A stretch of DNA of 64,000 nucleotides from Liolophura sinensis (lineage: Eukaryota > Mollusca > Polyplacophora > Chitonida > Chitonidae). Both the position numbers and the translations under genes were made by a program. The notes under the pieces are model-generated. The model searched no databases. It was not told the origin of the DNA and worked only from the letters and a program-made list of their open reading frames with translations. The stretch spans positions 3,718,001-3,782,000 of the forward strand of contig NC_088304.1 in assembly GCF_032854445.1 (NCBI RefSeq), read 5' to 3'. Positions 45,520-55,799 of this stretch are shown one piece after another. The stretch's first letter is position 1, and every line of letters begins with the position of its first letter.

Positions 45520-45655
45520 AGTGACTTCATGTCAAGCGAATGGAAGGGCAGTCGGGAATTCTAAATGATTGAAGCTATCTGAGTACACTTCATGTCAAGC
45601 GAATGGAAGGGCAGTCTGGAATTCTATATGACTGAAGCTATCTGAGTACACTTGA
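45520..45655. repeat. 63-bp direct duplication
   Basis: ACTTCATGTCAAGCGAATGG through GAAGCTATCTGAGTACACTT occurs twice in tandem with only a few differences. Confidence 0.93.
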
Positions 45656-45849
45656 CACCGGTACTGTATATTTGACACCAAACAGACAATCGCATAAACA
45701 CAAATTCTGATTCTATATAGGACATAAATAAATTGTTTTGAGTATGTGTCATTAAAAACAATTAATGTGCATCTAATTACACCTGTCATATAAGAAGAAA
45801 TCGATCGGACAGAGGGTCAACCATCTTGGTTATGTAACACCCCAGTCTT

Positions 45850-46185
45850 GAATGTATGACAGAAAACAGCAAACATATTTCATTTCACTAGTTTTGAGAA
45901 TATGGCATAAAACACCAGTCTAGAGCATGTGATATAAAAAACAGTCTTGAGCGTATGGAGTAAAACATTAGTTTTGGCATATATCATAACGCATCTGTCT
46001 TTAGCATATTTCATAGCACACCTGTCTTGAAAAAAAACCAGTCTTAACCATATTACATAAAACACCAGTCTTAACCATATTACATAAAACACCAGTCTTT
46101 ACCATATTACATAAAACACCAGTCTTAAGCATCTGAAATGTAATACCAGCCTTTAGCATATACATGACACACCACAGCGAGGATA
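45850..46185. repeat. 27-bp minisatellite (CAGTCTTAACCATATTACAT type)
   Basis: Three adjacent units at about 46040-46125 are almost identical; flanking units are degenerate. On the minus strand this yields a Val-Lys-Thr-Gly-Val repeat with no sign of being a gene. Confidence 0.9.
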
Positions 46186-46544
46186 TACACATGTGATCAA
46201 TATACATGTATATACTCTTATCATTTTATTAGGTGCATTTTATTGCATGCGTGCACACATGAATGTTTGAGAGCAGACAACTTTCTGCTGCCTGCCCTAC
46301 TTTATTTCGGATTACCACAGTTATTCTCAGAATGAGCTGATCTCTAACGACTTATCAGTGAATCCGTCAGTCGCTAATGGCTTGATTACGACTCAGGGAC
46401 CACCAGCTTTCAAGTTAACACCTTGGATTGGTTACTGAAGGCGATCTAATATATGCGGTCATTAGACAATTCTCACAGAAGCCGATCGCGGGTGAGTTTT
46501 AACAGACAAGCGTGTAAATACCGCATGTAGGTTGGTAAGTCGTT

Positions 46545-46740
46545 AAAAGCAATCCCATCGCTGACTGAGCCTAATAAAGCGCTGGTTTCACCGGAACCGA
46601 TGACCTTTGAGGTCGCAGGTTCGAATCCAGCTCTGGCTAGCTCGACTGCGGGTTTAAGTAGGTTTGTCAGGTTTCTGGGCGATGAAGAATGGTGGTTCAC
46701 TTCAGAGATTCCGGTTTCTCTATCAATAAACCTGTCTAAC
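46545..46740 (+). mobile_element. SINE family C copy
   Basis: It has a tRNA-like segment AAAGCGCTGGTTTCACCGG and a good B box in GTCGCAGGTTCGAATCCAG. Then come GTTTGTCAGGTTTCTGGGCG, GGTGGTTCAC and GGTTTCTCTATCAATAAACC. The order and motifs match the inverted copy at 60918-61140. The 3' tail is poor. Confidence 0.7.
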
Positions 46741-47008
46741 TTGGTTTAAAGAGAAAACAAAAATTCTTTATGCTTAGCCTCACCACTGGCATCCTCGTTC
46801 GGAACAATTTAATCAGCACTCAACAATAAAATTGTATCAAGTGTTGATTGTAATCATAATGTTCATAATTTACATCAAGGGAATGAATGTTGTTAGAAAC
46901 AAAGACTGGGACCGAGTTTCTGTGTTTTCTGACATCACTTCCTTCTCCATCACTATGCTTCCAGTCATCATCGGCGATTCTCAAGATTTGTATATAAAAT
47001 TTGCTAGT

Positions 47009-47164
47009 GGCCACTAGTGATGTAAAGCGAGCGTAGAGAGGCCACTAGTGTTGTAAAGCGAGTGTAGAGAGGCCACTAGTGATGTAAGGCGAGTGTAGAG
47101 AGGCCACTAGTGATGTAAAGCGAGCGTAGAGAGACCACTAGTGATGTAAAGCGAGCGTAGAGAG
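47009..47164. repeat. 31-bp minisatellite, five copies
   Basis: GGCCACTAGTGATGTAAAGC plus GAGCGTAGAGA repeats at 47009, 47040, 47071, 47102 and 47133. Copies are nearly identical, suggesting recent expansion. The unit is unrelated to the 31-bp unit in intron 1. Confidence 0.95.
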
Positions 47165-47466
47165 CGGCATATACGCTGTAAGGAAAAGGTATAGGGTACA
47201 GTGTAGATTAACGTCCCTTTTACGTCACTGCTTTAAGACATGGTCAGGTCCAGATCTGAAATTTAAAACTGGTTGGTATGCGCGATAATATTGGCAGCAT
47301 TCACTCTTTTCATCAGTTAAAATGTCAAACGTTTCTCAAAAACTAGCAAAACTTATGCAGTTAAAAAGTTCAATAAATTGAAAATTGATTAAATTGAAAT
47401 CTCCAGCTTTCTTTATTACCCGAATTTAAATTGCATAATCCTGCATATTCTTATTTGCTTATTTCC

Positions 47467-47572
47467 ACACGGGTTCAATTCCAGCCAAGCTGGCTGTTGT
47501 TTTATAAGTGAAATATTCTTGAGTGCGGCGTAAAATACCAATTAAATAAATAAATAAATGAATATTTCCACA
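47467..47572 (+). mobile_element. SINE family A, deleted copy
   Basis: B-box-like GGGTTCAATTCCAGCCAAGC is joined to GTGAAATATTCTTGAGTGCG and GCGTAAAATACCAATTAAAT with an (AAAT)n tail. Most of the body is missing. Confidence 0.75.
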
Positions 47573-47744
47573 CGGAAAGACTTGTCATCCTGTGAAATGG
47601 ATGCTGTTATCGTTAATGTCTCTCGTTCTACAACGTGTTAAAGAAAACACTAAAATGAAGTATTGAGGAGATGAAAGACTAGCAAACACTGTCCAGGAAA
47701 ATCGTTCGATGTATTCTTTTAGAATTTTTCCTACCGAGTAAAAT

Positions 47745-48850
47745 GGCTTTCAAACATCAGATTTTACGGTGGTCTGTAGTGAATCAGAGGGTACCAAACG
47801 TCAGATTTTACGGTGGTCTGTAGTGAATCAGAGGGTACCAAACGTCAGATTTTACGGTGGTCTGTAGTGAATCAGAGGGTATCAAACATCAGATTTTACG
47901 GTGGTCTGTAGAGAATCAGAGAGTATTAAACATCAGATTTTACGGTGGTCTGTGGTGAACCAAAGAGTATTAAACATCAGATTTTACGGTGGTCTGTAGT
48001 GAATCAGAGGGTACCAAACATCAGATTTTACGGTGGTCTGTAGTGAATCAGAGAGTACCAAACATCAGATTTTACGGTGGTCTGTAGTGAACCAGAGGGT
48101 ATCAAACATCAGATTTTACGGTTGTCTGTAGTGAATCAGAGGGTATCAAACATCAGATTTTACGGTTGTCTGTAGTGAACCAGAGGGTATCAAACATCAG
48201 ATTTTACGGTTGTCTGTAGTGAACCAGAGGGTATCAAACTTCAGGGTTTACGGTGGTCTGTGGTGAACCAAAGAGTATCAAACATCAGATTTTACGGTGG
48301 TCTGTGGTGAACCAGAGGGTATCAAACTTTAGGTTTTACGGTGGTCTGTGGTGAACCAAAGAGTATCAAACATCAGATTTTACGGTGATCTGTAGTGAAT
48401 CAGAGGGTACCAAACATCAGATTTTACGGTGGTCTGTAGTGAACCAGAGAGTACCAAACATCAGATTTTACGGTGGTCTGTAGTAAACCAGAGGGTATCA
48501 AACATCAGATTTTACGGTGGTCTGTAGTGAATCAGAGGGTATCAAACATCAGATTTTACGGTGGTCTGTAGTGAACCAGAGGGTATCAAACATCAGATTT
48601 TACGGTGGTCTGTAGTGAACCAGAGGGTATCAAACATCAGATTTTACGGTGATCTGTAGTGAATCAGAGGGTATTAAACATCAGATTTTACGGTGGTCTG
48701 TGGTGAATCAGAGAGTATCAAACATCAGATTTTACGGTGGTCTGTGGTGAACCAGTGAGTATCAAACGTCAGATTTTACGGTGGTCTGTGGTGAACGAGA
48801 GGGTATCAAACATCAGATTTTACGGTGGTCTGTAGTGAACCAGAGGGATA
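47745..48850. repeat. 44-bp minisatellite, about 25 copies
   Basis: The unit is 44 bp: AAACATCAGATTTTACGGTG, then GTCTGTAGTGAATCAGAGGG and TATC. Copies are contiguous with few differences; GAACC/GAATC and GGTACC/GGTATC variants are interspersed, which suggests conversion or unequal exchange. There are no unique spacers. Confidence 0.96.
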
Positions 48851-49604
48851 TCAGGGACATCACATCCATATGTTTTGCTTTAAAAAGTTGGCTGCAAAGA
48901 CCATTTGACGAATGTGTGTTAGGTTGCAGAACCCTGATGTGAAGTCACGTGTTTGTGCACAGTGTTGAATAGTCTTTCATCTGACATATGCTTCGTGTTA
49001 ATGTGGTATTTACCTTTAATATAAAAGATTTAAGCAAGGAGAGTAAAACCAAGCAGCGACGATAGTGTGATAATTGGCAAATGGTCACACGTAACCAGTT
49101 AAATAGGGTTTTACCTCAACTGTTCATGTAAATGCTTAAATTGTAGCAAATTACACGACCCCCAGCACCATGGCTTGAGCAGAATGAGGTTTTAAAAATA
49201 TGCAGTGATGTTAATTGCTATTTGTTAGACGTTACTGGCCTAGAATTGCCCAAAATGCTGTAAAGGGTATCTACCTGCATGCCATGGTTTGCGGGTTTGA
49301 AAGTTCTTACCACCAAAAATGGCGAAAAATATCTTGTCCACCTGAACAACACAAGCTTGGGGATCCTTCGCTCTCACCTGGAAGCTATAGCCGTAGTCAC
49401 TGGTAACGAAAGCGATAATGCCTTAATGACATCTCTATAAAATCCTCTTACACAAAACTTCATCTTGCAAACATTAGAAACACAACCATATGCGTACAGT
49501 TTACATTGGTTCCCAAATAAATTGATAAATAAACAACTAAATAAATTTCCTAACTGCCTCCTCCATAATAACCTGCGAACAAATGTACGATAGCCTGTCT
49601 CTGC

Positions 49605-49880
49605 TGTACTTAGCAACTGGCGTTTTGTTATAGGCCAAAACTGGCGTCATGTTACAGGCCAGACCTGGTGTCATGTTACAGGCCAAACCTGGTGTCATGT
49701 TACATACCAAACCTGGCATTTTGATGCAAAGGCCAACCTAATGTTTTGTTGCAGGCCAAACCTGGCGTTTTGATACACAGGCCAATCCTGGCGTCAATTG
49801 ACCTATCAAACCTGACGTTTTGTTACACAGGTCAAACGGAACGTCATATTACTGGCCAAACCTGGTGCCATGTCACATAG
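49605..49880. repeat. 24-bp minisatellite (CTGGTGTCATGTTACAGGCC type)
   Basis: About 11 degenerate units; the central three are nearly identical. Outer units vary in the CATGTTAC/TTTTGATAC part. Confidence 0.9.
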
Positions 49881-50019
49881 ATACCCGACCTGGAGTTATG
49901 TGTCATGTGACGGCGATTGATATTTAACCCAACACTTGTTACCAGTGTGGTCATAGCGGTTGTAGAGTGTTCTAGGTAGGCGTTAGTGTTGTGGGTAGAA
50001 GTTGGTGTGTACGGAGGGA

Positions 50020-50690
50020 ATGCTGCTATTAAGCTCCGAATTTATCCGAGGATCCCTTCCAGAAACAGCGGCTTCGGAAGACAATCTCTGGTGAGTGCCT
50101 GCCTTTGATGACCGCAAAGAGGCCGGAGAAAAGCTGACCGATTACTGGCAACTTAAGACTCAATCTGCCTGTCAGAATCGGTACTCTGACCACATTACTC
50201 ATCTCTCTTCCCCAGCACCCCCTCTCAGCCATCCAACCCAGCACCACACTAAAACCATCCAGCAATTTCGTATATTTAACATGCTTAATTTCAAACGAGC
50301 AATTACGGACTGATTCTGTAGCACGCGCGGCATGACAGCTCTCTGTCGTATCCCCTTACGCCCGCACGGACAAGGCAGAGGATTGTGGGGTGGGGAGAGG
50401 GAAGAAACGATCTGTCTGCCCGCGGGCCGAGGAGCTGGCCTCGAGAGTCGGCGAAGTGGCCAGCTAAGAGTGATTAACGACCGGTGTGTGTCTGATCGAC
50501 TCCCCCCGCTGGAGCGCTAGTGGCGCCAGGCGGGCACGACGAAAGGCGCCTCCCGTGTTACCGTACTCAGAAGTCGCTACCGTAAGCGTCCATCTCGTCG
50601 GGACGGATCGTAAACTCTGGCGGAATAGTCGCGAATTTATGGACCGGACAATTGACAAATTTAAGGCGCAATTTGTTTTATTTGCACCCT
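50020..50690. promoter_or_regulatory. GC-rich non-repetitive block, candidate regulatory element
   Basis: This is one of the most GC- and CpG-rich stretches outside the T-box exons (for example 50325-50530). Several short open frames overlap on both strands without any recognisable domain or splice signals. A distal enhancer or a promoter for an unseen transcript is possible. Confidence 0.22.
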
Positions 50691-51699
50691 AAATATACCC
50701 CCTTGTCCATAAACAACTCCCTAATAAGATGAGTATCCTTATTGGCCTTACAGAGTTAAGCTAGTTAGCCGTGAAGACTTTCTAGTGGTATTTGACCTCT
50801 TAGCTTGACACTGCCAAGAGTAAATTTAAGCGATTACACATCAGTCATTTAGGGATATATACGATTGAATTTCAGCCACGTGATTGTTTCCACTACAGTA
50901 GTAATTTTCCCGTAGCACAGAACTCGAAAAGCGAAACTTTTCATATATATTCAGAGAGAGAGAATTTCAATTTCAGATATACTACCTCAGGACTTTTCCA
51001 AAAACATTAGCACATAATAATGATACATAGACGATAAATACGTAAAATATTTGCCATTATAGGTGTTCATGATAGGTCTGTATACCCTTAAAGTGAAGTT
51101 ACTTTTCCTTAATAAGGTAACAACGTATGTACATGGCACGGAACGAAATCCCTGATCGATATATGCTATGAAAAAACGAATGAAGTACACGCGACAATTA
51201 AAACTCGTATAATTATCATAAAATAAGGATCTGTAAAATATAGCCAGGAAACATATGTTCTTAACCATGAAGTAAGAAAAAGAAAATCTAACGCAGTACT
51301 TGTTTCAATTTACACGTTGATAGCAACAACGTAAACATGAAGGTCTTTCTTGGATATCTTGAAGTGTGATTCTACAGGGCCAGTTTTGATTTCAGCCAAA
51401 ATTTAAAGAGATTTAAATGCTAAATTTTGACGCCTTAAGGGCTACGAAATAATGCATTAAAATAAACTTTCCGTGAATTCAACATAAAGCGACATGCAGT
51501 ATACACCTGATATTTAAGTTTTAAATTATGACTTAAACAAATTACGGAATTATCCCTTTGATCTCTGTGCTCTCCTGGGATACAATGTCAGACTGTATCA
51601 TCACCAAACAAATTTATATCATGCACTGTAAATGCATTATATTTGGCGTCTCGTGATGAAGCTACATGTCCTCTTCCTTCTTATGACTCTTATAATGAT

Positions 51700-51915
51700 G
51701 TATAATGGCGTCACGTAAATTTTAATCTTATCTGCCTGCAGTGATAATTAACGGGCCATCATTACGTCATTACTTAGGGGGAAAGGAGCCAAGGGCCGAT
51801 ATCAACGCGAGATCGGACGAGATTGTCGGCACCGTTCCGGTCTTTACTGTCGTCTGTTTGTCCAGTGTTTCTAGCGTTAACCTGATATGCCTGTTAATCA
51901 GCCGTCGTTAATCAT
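51700..51915. promoter_or_regulatory. Candidate regulatory block rich in homeodomain-like words
   Basis: Contains GATAATTAACGGGCCATCAT, TACGTCATTAC (CRE-like) and GTTAATCAGCCGTCGTTAAT. It is non-repetitive with no coding potential. Function is inferred from motif density only. Confidence 0.2.
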
Positions 51916-52299
51916 CAAAGTGTGAGTTAAAAAATATAGTGACCAGGGTGTCAAATACCTGTATCATTTTTAATCACATAGATATACAGAAATCCATCAA
52001 ATAAGGTTGCATTTAACTGTATTAAATATAGGGTTCTCTCATAATCTAAGACACCTTATACGAACATTCTAAATAGCCTATACACCTTTCCGTTAAACTT
52101 TCCATACCCATTTCTAACACACACATGCCCCTTTGAAGTTAATTTTCAGATATAAACGTGCAAGAATCATGCATGGGCGACCTTTCGAATAGCTGTCTAA
52201 CACTTTTCGGGTGTTTCAAATATATACTTTGTGTTACTTATAATTTTTTGGGATTTCTTTTCCTACACCGCCAACAAGAATATTTCAGATTTAATGGTA

Positions 52300-52705
52300 A
52301 AGGGAACCAGATAGACCCCATACAGCCGGTTGACTTATATTTTATAGGTATGTGTATTTGCTTACAAATCGTATTGAATTAGATCGCCATATCTGATATG
52401 TAAACAGTTGTAATCAAAGCGCAGCCGAGATACACATTTTCATTATCGGCAGCTTATATATATCAGCACGATTTGAAGACTGATTTAACTCATTCGCCTA
52501 GATTATATCTTGCGTCTTTGCAACAGTATTGAAAACTACTGACTGCTCCTCTTCGCATGATTCTCTCGTACAATTTCGTACATAATATACTTTTTTAGTA
52601 TTTTGGTAGTTAGAGTTAAGCGTCGTTTTGGGAACTGGACATTGAGATTATCAATCTGGAACGTCCATCTTGATTGACTGCGATATACGAATGTCTGTTT
52701 CGACG
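52300..52705 (+). repeat. Dispersed repeat, family D copy 2
   Basis: It shares ordered blocks with the copies at 39890-40400 and 62380-62920: AAACAGTTGTAATCAAAGCG, GAGATACACATTTTCATTAT, TACTGACTGCTCCTCTTCGC and GATATACGAATGTCTGTTTC. It ends next to a palindromic element. Confidence 0.8.
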
Positions 52706-52710
52706 CATAG

Positions 52711-52860
52711 ATTAAGGCGCATTCACACGATGCGATTTGTAATAACAAGTGAAATCTAAAAATTTTCTCAAATGTGATTTGAGTACTATGTATACAGTTT
52801 GCATGAAATAGTTTTCAATTCACGAATTTTCACTACACAGTCGCATCGTGTGCACTCTGC
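52711..52860. repeat. Small palindromic element with 12-bp perfect inverted ends
   Basis: CACACGATGCGA (52724-52735) pairs with TCGCATCGTGTG (52841-52852); weaker pairing continues on both sides. A MITE-like hairpin with a loop of about 100 bp. It overlaps the left arm of the nested palindrome at 52843-53208. Confidence 0.7.
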
Positions 52861-53208
52861 TTTATACACCTTCAGCGTAACCATGCAACTGGAGCTGTTA
52901 CACTAAAAAAATAATCTGTTAATTTTGACATGCAGAAAGTCTGTTGTTTGAGTGATGCTAGAATGCATTCTTTCATGACAGCAGAATGTCCTTTGAATAT
53001 AACGCGCATATTCTGTCTGTTAAAATGTTCTAACAAGATATTATGTTCAATATGACAGAATATTATGTAGTAATGACAGAATACATTCTAGCATCACTCA
53101 GACAACATGCAGGTTTTCTGTTAAAATTAACAGATTAGTTTTTTAACGTAACTGTTCCAGTTGCATGGTTGTGCTGATGGTGTACAAAACAGAGTTCACG
53201 TGATGCAC
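52843..53208. mobile_element. Nested palindrome with a TA-flanked MITE at its centre
   Basis: Outer arms 52843-52900 (GCATCGTGTGCACTCTGC through AACCATGCAACTGGAGC) and 53149-53208 (inverted) enclose a MITE at 52901-53148 of the same family as 44822-45072. The MITE has ends CACTAAAAAAATAATCTG and AACAGATTAGTTTTTTAACG and is flanked by TA. The outer palindrome looks like an older element entered at its centre. Confidence 0.8.
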
Positions 53209-53406
53209 ATTAATAGATTAATTTTTTGAGTGTACTCTTCTCCACTTTGTTTTGTACAGTCATGTTTAATGAATATATTTGTTCTCACCGGAAGTCACCA
53301 CGCCTGCCTCAAAGGAGTCATCCAACGACTTAGAAAAGCTTAAAGATATTCGCTTTAACGGTGGAAGTATATAGTCTACACCTGTAACACCTTCTTTCTA
53401 GAATAT

Positions 53407-53659
53407 ATTTATTTATTTAGTTAGTTGATTGGTGTTTTACGCAAGAATATTTCACGTATACGACGGCAGCCATCATTTTGATGGGAAGAAACCGAGCAGA
53501 GCCTAGTGGAAACCGCAGGTGGCTGCAAGACCTTCCCACATATGGTCGGAGAGGGAGCCAGCATGAGCTGGACTTGAACTCACAGCGACCGCATTGGTGA
53601 GAGGTTCCCGGGTCATTACGCTGCGCTAGCGCGCTAACCAACTGAGCCACGGAGGCCCC
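53407..53659 (-). mobile_element. SINE family A, near full-length copy with 11-bp target-site duplication
   Basis: The minus strand begins GGGGCCTCCGTGGCTCAGTT with the A box, then GTGAGTTCAAGTCCAGCTCA with the B box, and ends CGTGAAATATTCTTGCGTAA and ACACCAATCAACTAACTA. TTCTAGAATAT flanks it exactly at 53396-53406 and 53660-53670. A few bases are missing in the 3' part compared with the consensus. Confidence 0.92.
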
Positions 53660-54979
53660 TTCTAGAATATAGAAATGCAGCTGTCCAATACACGGAAGAT
53701 GGTATATAGGTTGAATAATCTAAAAGAATATAAACTCACATATATCCATACCTCCCACGTCAGAAAAGTGACAGGTGAAATTTGTACACCTGCATTCACC
53801 TTTTGGTGAAATTTTACCACATTAGCGCCTGAATAAATGCAGTTAAGCTTACCTGTCACGACGGAGTCCATTAAAGTAGTATATTAGCTGCCCAGGCTCT
53901 TCTTTCAATTACCTGAATCAATAAATTGCGTTATTCTTTTGTTTAAACAAGTTTTCCCAGCTAACATTATTTCACTTCTTTGAATCTGACAGACACCTTG
54001 TCGATACTACATGGGCAATCACTCAATACAAAACCATCTAAAACACCTGACCTTCACTATGACTTTAGGCGTCAGGTATACAACAGACCCATCAAACTAA
54101 ATCTGGCATATTTAAACACCTTTTAAACATTATGATAGTAGGCACGTCTACTTCAAGTAAAGCTGTCAGTTTTAGTGGGGTTTTTTTTTGTTTGTTTGTT
54201 TGTTTTTTTGTCAACAAAGAGAGCGGCAGGAATAACACATATATACAGTAAATAGTACAGACAATAATAAAATAGGGTTATGCAGCATCAAAATGTTAAA
54301 TTAATAATGACTAGACACCCTTCGAGATAATACGAAATAAGTTTGTTTGCATTTCTTAGACTATTTAATTAGTTTATTTCTCTGCCCAAAAATAGCAATA
54401 TCTGTTAAATTAAAAAAAATGCGTTCTCAGATTACAGAAAACAAAACATTTCGCTGTGATCTACAAAAGTGGTATAAAGGCTATCTTGAGTCTTTATTAT
54501 CAGTCCAGAAGAAAAATTGGAGAAGAATATTTCATGCTAACAAAACGTTTCCGTTAACGTCACAGAGCATGCAGCAGGTGTCAAGTTACTGGACAAAGGG
54601 AGAGAAATCTGTATAGTCTATATTTTACCTACGCTAGTATTCATGAGTCAACCCAAAGGCGATTTGACACCAAACACTTACCATAGAGAGCTAAAACCAC
54701 GGCAGATCTAGGATTCGTGCGTCAGGTACAGCCATCTTTGAAGCATGTGGACGTACTTCAACCCATCCAAAAATGAACATGGACAATCACATTATTTCGC
54801 CAATAATTAGGCCTAGGTAAAACAATCCGCAAATCCCAGCCGAAATGTATCGGCAAAAACAACACTGTAGGCTGCATATCCTAACAAATGAACAAATAAA
54901 TTTTGGCGTGATACTAGTACATGTATTTGATGAGATGATATTAAAGATTCCACTGTGATAGTGAGCGACCAAAGGGATT

Positions 54980-55085
54980 ACGGGGGCTTCTCTGGCTCAG
55001 ATGGTTAAAGGACTAGCTCGCTGAGGCTGATGAGGTGAAACATTATTGAGCACGGCATTAATCACAAATCAAATAAATAAATCAA
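54980..55085 (+). mobile_element. SINE family A, internally deleted copy
   Basis: The head GGGGGCTTCTCTGGCTCAGA is joined to GTGAAACATTATTGAGCACG and GCATTAATCACAAATCAAAT with an (AAAT) tail. The body is missing. Confidence 0.75.
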
Positions 55086-55689
55086 AAGCCTTGCTAACTG
55101 AGGCTGCGTCTTGTTTAAATACACCTGGAAGCATATCAGGTGAACACACACACACCTAGGTGAAAATAAGCCGTCAACGACGCTCGAACAGCCGTTGGTA
55201 AAGTCTTGCATTCGTTAAAACACCACTGACGTGTCTTCCACCAATATGATGCGCAAGTGGGAAAGTTTGTCAGAAACTTGCCAATGGTCGATTGTTTTAA
55301 ACAAATTGTTATCCAATATATAGCGTTGGTATTCAAAATGGCGGCGAGCACTAGTCTATCGTATGACACAGCTGACGCATAAAACAAGATGCTTTGGTGA
55401 TTTCCAATCCGATCATGTGTAACAAGTGCACACTTGTACATAGCCCGTTTGTAAGCTGGCAGCCATCAGCCAATTATAAGATGGCGATTATAAGCTCTAC
55501 ACTACGATGTACATACATGTATATTGCTCATTCAACGCAAATCTATCAACGCAAATCCAATTAAATTTTTGCTATTATTTTAAAATGGCACGAATAATTA
55601 CCTTTCACAAAATATCAGCCTCTGTGCACGTGTTATCGGTCAAAATCAATTTCAGAATCATTTTAACTGTGTAAAAAGTACAGATACAA

Positions 55690-55795
55690 TCTGATATTTA
55701 CTGAAAGGCAATGAGTTGACGTTCTCTTGGTAAATACAGAAAATGTGATTATTGAATATGGATTTTTGCCCAAAATCTCCACTATAGCTTACTTA
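55690..55795 (+). repeat. Dispersed repeat, uninterrupted copy of the 27.5-kb element
   Basis: TCTGATATTTACTGAAAGGC, then CTTGGTAAATACAGAAAATG and GATTTTTGCCCAAAATCTCC. It matches both ends of 27512-27915 without the middle 290 bases. Confidence 0.65.
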
Positions 55796-55799
55796 AACC

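Noticed and set aside
46600-46640. A functional tRNA gene
   Set aside because: A B box is present (GGTTCGAATCC) but the cloverleaf is incomplete and the segment continues into SINE family C.
47745-48850. Regular direct repeats that might suggest a CRISPR array
   Set aside because: The 44-bp units are contiguous without unique spacers, there are no cas genes, and the genome is eukaryotic.
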